64,000 bases of DNA from the NCBI GenBank assembly GCA_016703895.1, contig JADJBE010000026.1:124001-188000 (forward strand), written 5' to 3'. The position numbers and the translations under genes were made by a program. Below the pieces are notes generated by a model. That model saw only the letters and a program-made list of their open reading frames with translations. It made no database searches and had not been told where the DNA came from. Positions 59,447-64,000 of this stretch are shown piece after piece. The stretch's first letter is position 1, and every line of letters starts with the position of its first letter. This stretch comes from Pseudomonadota bacterium. GTDB lineage: Bacteria; Pseudomonadota; Gammaproteobacteria; Steroidobacterales; Steroidobacteraceae.

Positions 59447-61195
59447 ATGATCTGTAGGCACAGTCCCACCTACCGTTTGGCGATTGTACTGCTGGCGCTT
59501 TTGTTTGGCAGCGCTGTCTGTGCAGAACAACTTTTGATCGAGATCGACGGCCTCAACGATGAGCTTGAGGCCGCTGCGCGCGCAAATCTCGAGCTGCAGC
59601 AGTATCTCGATCGTGACACCCACCCGAGCGAGCTGCAGCGACTGATGGAGCGTGGTCAGGAGGAGATCGCGCGAGGGCTGGAGCCTTACGGCTACTACCA
59701 TGTGCAAGTGCGCGGCGAGCTCGAACCAAGCGACGACCGTATCGTCGCACGCTATCGAGTGACGCTTGGCGAACAGGTATTTGTACGCGAACGCGACGTC
59801 ACTGTGGACGGTCCGGGTGGCCAACTACCAGAGGTTCGCCGCGCGATCGACCGCTTCCAGCCTGCGGTGGGAGAAGCACTGCAACATGGGCTCTACGAAG
59901 ACAGCAAAGCACTGATCGGCGCCGCGCTGCAGACCAACGGGTACTTCGATGCTGAACTCAAGCGACATCGCGTCGAGGTCACGCGCGCATCACGTCGCGC
60001 GACGATCGATCTCAATTGGCAGAGCGGTGAGCGATATCGCATTGGTGACGTGCGTTTTGACGACGTGCAATTCCCGCCAGCGTTTCTGCAGCGCTACATC
60101 CCGTGGGAGCCTGGTGCGCCCTACGACATCGACCAACTGCTCACGCTACAACAACGTCTCGTGGATGCGGACTACTTCGCAACGGTGTCAGTACAACCCG
60201 CGCTGGAGCAGCGCGTGGACGGCGCGGTGCCGGTCAACGTGCTACTGGTACCGGCGAAAAGAACCGTTTACACGGCCAGCGCTTTTGTCAGCACGGACGC
60301 GGGCCCGGGTGCTCGCCTCGGCGTGGAACGACGCTGGCTGAACCGACGCGGTCACAAGGCCGGCGGGCAGGTCGAGTACAGCGCACGACTCGAAGACTAC
60401 ACTGCGTATTACCGCATTCCGTGGCCGGGCCGCCAGTCCCGCCTGTTCAGCTTTGCCGGCGGCTATCGCGACGAACAAACCGACAGTAGTCGCTCGCGGC
60501 TCATGCGCTTGTCAGCGATCGAGTCCATCGACGATTGGCGCGGCTACGCGCGGACGCTGGGACTGCAGTTTCTGAACGGCGACTTCACCATCGCCGACGA
60601 GCAGCGCTCCTCACGTCTGTTGTACGCCGAGGCCAATCTTGGCCGCAAACGCGCTAACGACCTGGTGTTTCCGTCGCGCGGACTTTCAGTCACCTATACA
60701 GCGCGCGCAGCTGCCGAGGCAGTGTTGTCAGACACAAACCTCCTGCAACTACGAGCCGACGCGAAATGGATCCAGCCCGCCAGCGATCGATCCCGACTCA
60801 TCGTGCGCGCGTCGCTCGGCGCGCTTGCAGCGGGCGACTTCGATGCACTACCGCCGGAATTGCGGTTTTTTGCCGGGGGCGACCGCTCGGTGCGCGGCTT
60901 CGACTACCAACAGATCGGTGAACGAAACGCGACAGGCGGTGTGATCGGGGGACGATATCTGGCGGTTGCCAGCGCCGAGTTCGAATATTACTTTCTCGAA
61001 AAGTGGGGCGCCGCGGTCTTTGTCGATGCTGGTGACGCCTTCAAGACTGATCTGAATGCCAACATCGGCGCAGGCATAGGGCTGCGATGGAAATCGCCCG
61101 TGGGCATCGTGCGGGTTGATCTGGGCGTGCCGGTCGAGACCGACCTGCCGGACGATGGCCTGCGGATTCACCTGATGATCGGACCGGATCTATGA
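59447..61195 (+). CDS. tamA: TamA, Omp85-family outer-membrane translocase
   Basis: 582 residues. Signal peptide (LAIVLLALLFGSAVCA), three POTRA-like domains to about residue 270, and a C-terminal 16-strand Omp85 barrel with FFAGGDRSVRGFDYQQIG, whose RGF/Y loop is the family hallmark. It ends at IHLMIGPDL. It forms the translocation and assembly module with TamB, moving or inserting outer-membrane proteins and phospholipids. The tamB start overlaps its stop by 4 nt. Confidence 0.92.
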   Translation: MICRHSPTYRLAIVLLALLFGSAVCAEQLLIEIDGLNDELEAAARANLELQQYLDRDTHPSELQRLMERGQEEIARGLEPYGYYHVQVRGELEPSDDRIVARYRVTLGEQVFVRERDVTVDGPGGQLPEVRRAIDRFQPAVGEALQHGLYEDSKALIGAALQTNGYFDAELKRHRVEVTRASRRATIDLNWQSGERYRIGDVRFDDVQFPPAFLQRYIPWEPGAPYDIDQLLTLQQRLVDADYFATVSVQPALEQRVDGAVPVNVLLVPAKRTVYTASAFVSTDAGPGARLGVERRWLNRRGHKAGGQVEYSARLEDYTAYYRIPWPGRQSRLFSFAGGYRDEQTDSSRSRLMRLSAIESIDDWRGYARTLGLQFLNGDFTIADEQRSSRLLYAEANLGRKRANDLVFPSRGLSVTYTARAAAEAVLSDTNLLQLRADAKWIQPASDRSRLIVRASLGALAAGDFDALPPELRFFAGGDRSVRGFDYQQIGERNATGGVIGGRYLAVASAEFEYYFLEKWGAAVFVDAGDAFKTDLNANIGAGIGLRWKSPVGIVRVDLGVPVETDLPDDGLRIHLMIGPDL

Positions 61196-64000
61196 GCGGT
61201 CTTTTTAAAGGTATCGGCGCGGTAATAATCGTGCTGGTGATCGCGGCGGCCTGGCTGACAAACACGGCTGCCGGCGCGCGCTGGGCATATCAACGCGCAA
61301 CCCCCTTGGTTCCCGGCACGCTGTCGGTCGCGTCGATCGACGGCACACTGGCGGGCCCGCTAACCATTGACGCACTCCACTATCGTGATCTTGACGCTGG
61401 TATAGAACTTGAGGTCGAGCGCCTGCGGGTCGATCTCGGGTTGCTAGCACTGCTGCGGCAAACTGTCGTGATCGAAAGCGGCAACGCGACCGGCGTACGC
61501 CTGACCTTATCCGAGCCGCGCGTCGAACAGGATGACAAGCCGCTTTCGCTCGATCCACCCATCAACGTCGCGATCAATTCGTTCACGCTGCAGGGCGGTG
61601 TCGTGCGTCGCGCGGGCGAACAACTCGCGCAGATCAACACAGCGCAACTCGAGGCCCTCTGGAACCACGACGCACTGACAATCCAGAAACTCGACATCGA
61701 TGCCATTCAGGGTGAGCGCAATTGGATCGGAAACCTGACCGCAACTGCGGCCGATGCGCACGTCAAAGCGACGCTAAATCTGCAGCAGCCCGTGGTCGCG
61801 TCACTACAGGCAACAGTTCAGCTGCAGGACCAGTTGACATGGGAGATGGAGCTCGAGATCCCGCGCACTGATCCGCGCGGTGCGCTGCTGGCGGATTCCT
61901 CAGCAGTTCGTAATCTGGCAGCCGCGCTGCGCGGTTCGGGTACGCGCTCCGGCGGTCAGGTGAGCGGCCATATCGACATCAATGCCGAGCGGCTTGGGAT
62001 CGAGCGGCTGCGAGTCGTACCGGGAAGTCCCACGACGACCATCGACGGACTGCTCCGTTGGGGTAATGGTCAGATGTCGATCAAGGGCGACGTAAAGACC
62101 GCGGCCGAACCCCTCCTGGTCGACCTGAATGTTAGCTGGCGCGATCTCACGCTGCCGGCGGATCTCGCGGGACAGGTGTTGCAGAGCCGCGGCGACATTG
62201 CAGTCAACGGCACTACTGAGTCGTATCGAGTTGTCGGCGACATCGCGCTCGGCCCACCCGGCCGTCTGGCCGATCTCGATGTCGCGCTGACTGGTTCGAT
62301 GCAGGCAGTCGAGATCGAGCGGCTAGCCCTGATTCAGCCACAAGGACGATTGGAGGCCAGCGGTCGTGTTCGCTGGCAACCCGCGCTCGGTGGTCAAGTA
62401 CAAGCCCGCCTACGCAAGTTCGAGCCGCGCGAGCTGGTCGCGCAATGGCGTGGTGGCCCGGTCGACGGCACGGTTGATCTGGCAGTGACAGCTGACAAAC
62501 TGCTAACAGGTTCCGTGGACCTGCGAGCCAATGGCAGTCGCCTGGAGATGGCAAGTACTCGCGTGGCACTGGCCGCCGGCGACGCAATGGAGATCGCTGC
62601 CGACGTCACTATTCCGTCACTCACGGCGTGGCTGCCGGACGCCGCTGGCAATGCGGCTGGCAAACTCACAGCGCGTGGTGTCTGGCCGAAATTTGATGTC
62701 ACCGCGAACATACAGGCCGAGGAGCTCCGCGGGGTCGGCGTCGAATTGCAGGCAATCAATGCCCGGGCAACCGGAACGGTCAGTGATCGGGGCTTGAGCG
62801 GCAGCATCGAGACGCTACGGATCGCGATCGACGATATCGGCGCATTCGAGTTGCGGCAGCCTGCTCGCATCGAGTATCTCGATCGTAACGGCAGCCTGTC
62901 GCAAGCTTGTCTTGGCAACGATACGTTCGACGCCTGTCTAGCAGGCGAACTGCAAGCTTCGGGCGCAGCCCGTGCAAGCTACCAAGTCGAGCATCTACCG
63001 CTGGCACTGGTCCTTGCCTTCGCTTTGGAATCGCCACCGGTGTCGCTCCAGGGTGCGATCAACGGGACTGGAACGGTGCAGCGAAGCGCAACGGGCGAGC
63101 TCAGTGGCAAGGCACAGCTGCTCTCTGCGAGCGGCAAAGTGCTGCCATCGTCGCTGTCAGGACCAGACGTCACGCCGTTATTGGCCTATAGCGGCCTGAC
63201 CATCACCGGTGACTTTTCAGGTAAAACGGCGCAAGTTGCACTCGACGCAACGCTGGACGAGAGCGGCACACTCAGCGGCCGGCTCGCCGCTACCGGTATT
63301 GGCGAGGCGTCGACACCACTCGATGGTTCGCTCAGCGCTGACCTGCCGCAGCTCGCGGTACTCAGTACGCTCGCACCGCAGTTGGTAGACATACGTGGCA
63401 GCGCGACGCTGCAGGCTGCAATCGCCGGCACCTTGCAATCGCCTGACGTGTCAGGCCAGATCGACATCCGCAACTTTGCGGCGAATGTCCCGCGGCTGGG
63501 ACTTCAGTTGCGGAACGGGGAACTGCGCGTCAGTGGGCAAGTGGACGGCGCGCTGCTGGTCGTCGGCCGTGTGACATCAGGTGACGGCTTCGTGCAGGTC
63601 GACGGCACGACCTCACTCGCCGGCACCACTCGGATTGCCGTCACAGGCAAGGACTTTCTCGCCGCCGACATTCCCGGCGTGCGCGTCACCGCCACGCCCG
63701 ACCTCGTCTTACAACGCAATGATGAGCAGCTGTCTCTCGTTGGCTACGTGAAATTGCCGCGAGCAGATATCGATCTCGCCCGCCTGCCCCGCGGCACCCG
63801 ACCGCAGGCCGCATCCGATGATGTCGTCATCGTCGATGCGGTTGATCGAACCAGCGATACGGCGCGCAGCGCGCCCTTATCCGCAACCATCCGCGTCGAG
63901 TTTGGTGAGCAGGTCAGGCTCGCAGGCTATGGTCTCGACGCCAAGGTCGACGGCACTTTGATGGTACGCGAACGACCGGGCGTGACGACCACAGGGTCTG
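61192..64000 (+). CDS. tamB: TamB, translocation and assembly module inner-membrane protein (3' end outside window)
   Basis: The frame runs open from ATG 61192 to the window end, about 936 codons, and is not closed. The N-terminal helix VIIVLVIAAAWLTNTAAG anchors it in the inner membrane. A long beta-taco repeat follows, with many alternating hydrophobic strands (VASIDGTLAGPLTIDALHY, IEVAGH-like repeats). The C-terminal TamB domain appears near the end of the window (ATIRVEFGEQVRLAGYGLDA). It spans the periplasm and works with TamA in lipid or protein transport to the outer membrane. Confidence 0.93.
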   Translation, partial: MSGLFKGIGAVIIVLVIAAAWLTNTAAGARWAYQRATPLVPGTLSVASIDGTLAGPLTIDALHYRDLDAGIELEVERLRVDLGLLALLRQTVVIESGNATGVRLTLSEPRVEQDDKPLSLDPPINVAINSFTLQGGVVRRAGEQLAQINTAQLEALWNHDALTIQKLDIDAIQGERNWIGNLTATAADAHVKATLNLQQPVVASLQATVQLQDQLTWEMELEIPRTDPRGALLADSSAVRNLAAALRGSGTRSGGQVSGHIDINAERLGIERLRVVPGSPTTTIDGLLRWGNGQMSIKGDVKTAAEPLLVDLNVSWRDLTLPADLAGQVLQSRGDIAVNGTTESYRVVGDIALGPPGRLADLDVALTGSMQAVEIERLALIQPQGRLEASGRVRWQPALGGQVQARLRKFEPRELVAQWRGGPVDGTVDLAVTADKLLTGSVDLRANGSRLEMASTRVALAAGDAMEIAADVTIPSLTAWLPDAAGNAAGKLTARGVWPKFDVTANIQAEELRGVGVELQAINARATGTVSDRGLSGSIETLRIAIDDIGAFELRQPARIEYLDRNGSLSQACLGNDTFDACLAGELQASGAARASYQVEHLPLALVLAFALESPPVSLQGAINGTGTVQRSATGELSGKAQLLSASGKVLPSSLSGPDVTPLLAYSGLTITGDFSGKTAQVALDATLDESGTLSGRLAATGIGEASTPLDGSLSADLPQLAVLSTLAPQLVDIRGSATLQAAIAGTLQSPDVSGQIDIRNFAANVPRLGLQLRNGELRVSGQVDGALLVVGRVTSGDGFVQVDGTTSLAGTTRIAVTGKDFLAADIPGVRVTATPDLVLQRNDEQLSLVGYVKLPRADIDLARLPRGTRPQAASDDVVIVDAVDRTSDTARSAPLSATIRVEFGEQVRLAGYGLDAKVDGTLMVRERPGVTTTGS

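Noticed and set aside
59174..59824. Minus-strand frame over tamA
   Set aside because: Antisense to tamA except for the last part, which is the DUF1428 remnant recorded separately.
1..64000. CRISPR array, prophage, insertion sequence or integron
   Set aside because: No regularly spaced repeats, transposase, integrase or phage structural gene was found; the type 3 repeats at 36.4-36.7 kb are protein-coding.
1..64000. tRNA or rRNA genes
   Set aside because: No tRNA-like cloverleaf with a T-loop GGTTCRA and paired ends was seen in the intergenic gaps; a dedicated scan would be needed to exclude a divergent one.

Overview
The window reads as chromosomal DNA from a GC-rich gammaproteobacterium. 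The evidence is gene order and families. There is a DUF3426-dusB-fis-purH-purD run, and fis behind dusB is a gammaproteobacterial signature. There is also trxA-rho with a divergent rhlB, TamA/TamB, a large TonB-dependent receptor and a UrcA-family protein. Together these suggest the Xanthomonadales/Nevskiales/Steroidobacterales part of the class; that placement is inference. I see no rRNA, tRNA, insertion sequence, prophage or CRISPR array.

Layout. 1-6.4 kb: tRNA dihydrouridylation, Fis, late purine synthesis and two accessory enzymes. 6.4-15 kb: an outer-membrane lipoprotein, rho-trxA divergent from rhlB, then a HAD nucleotidase, PHP phosphoesterase, YdcH-like protein, MscS channel and ArfB. 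15-21.5 kb: a tight six-gene minus-strand run (M32 carboxypeptidase, TtcA, phosphatase/ADP-ribosylglycohydrolase fusion, HEXXH metallopeptidase, ATP-grasp ligase, lipoprotein). 21.7-29.5 kb: MAPEG protein, RND efflux pair, EamA transporter, AraC-alkyltransferase fusion and a beta-lactamase-fold protein whose catalytic residues are replaced. 29.5-32.7 kb: glycogen genes glgA and glgC around a LEA14-like lipoprotein. 32.8-37.1 kb: PadR regulator, a Phd/PIN toxin-antitoxin pair, small lipoproteins and an OmpA-family porin. 37.2-47.9 kb: a TPR-hydroxylase, TonB receptor, DUF533 and membrane proteins, a PAS histidine kinase, class I fumarase and UrcA. 48-53.3 kb: a TetR regulator and DUF420 membrane protein, divergent from a secreted HutX-like protein, a small membrane protein and a MacAB-like exporter. 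53.3-64 kb: an ABC-2 exporter, FMN reductase and pirin opposite a LysR regulator, a racemase, a cupin, DUF454, a DUF1428 gene remnant, and TamA/TamB running off the end.

Two things stand out. First, the 48-53 kb locus joins families tied to heme handling (HutX/ChuX, DUF420/CtaM) to a MacAB-like pump under a TetR regulator with a duplicated operator. This could be a Gram-negative tetrapyrrole-stress efflux module. Second, at least six otherwise well-conserved genes, including rho, carry single small frame breaks. Several are homopolymer contractions, so assembly or base-calling error is the first explanation to test before calling any of them pseudogenes.
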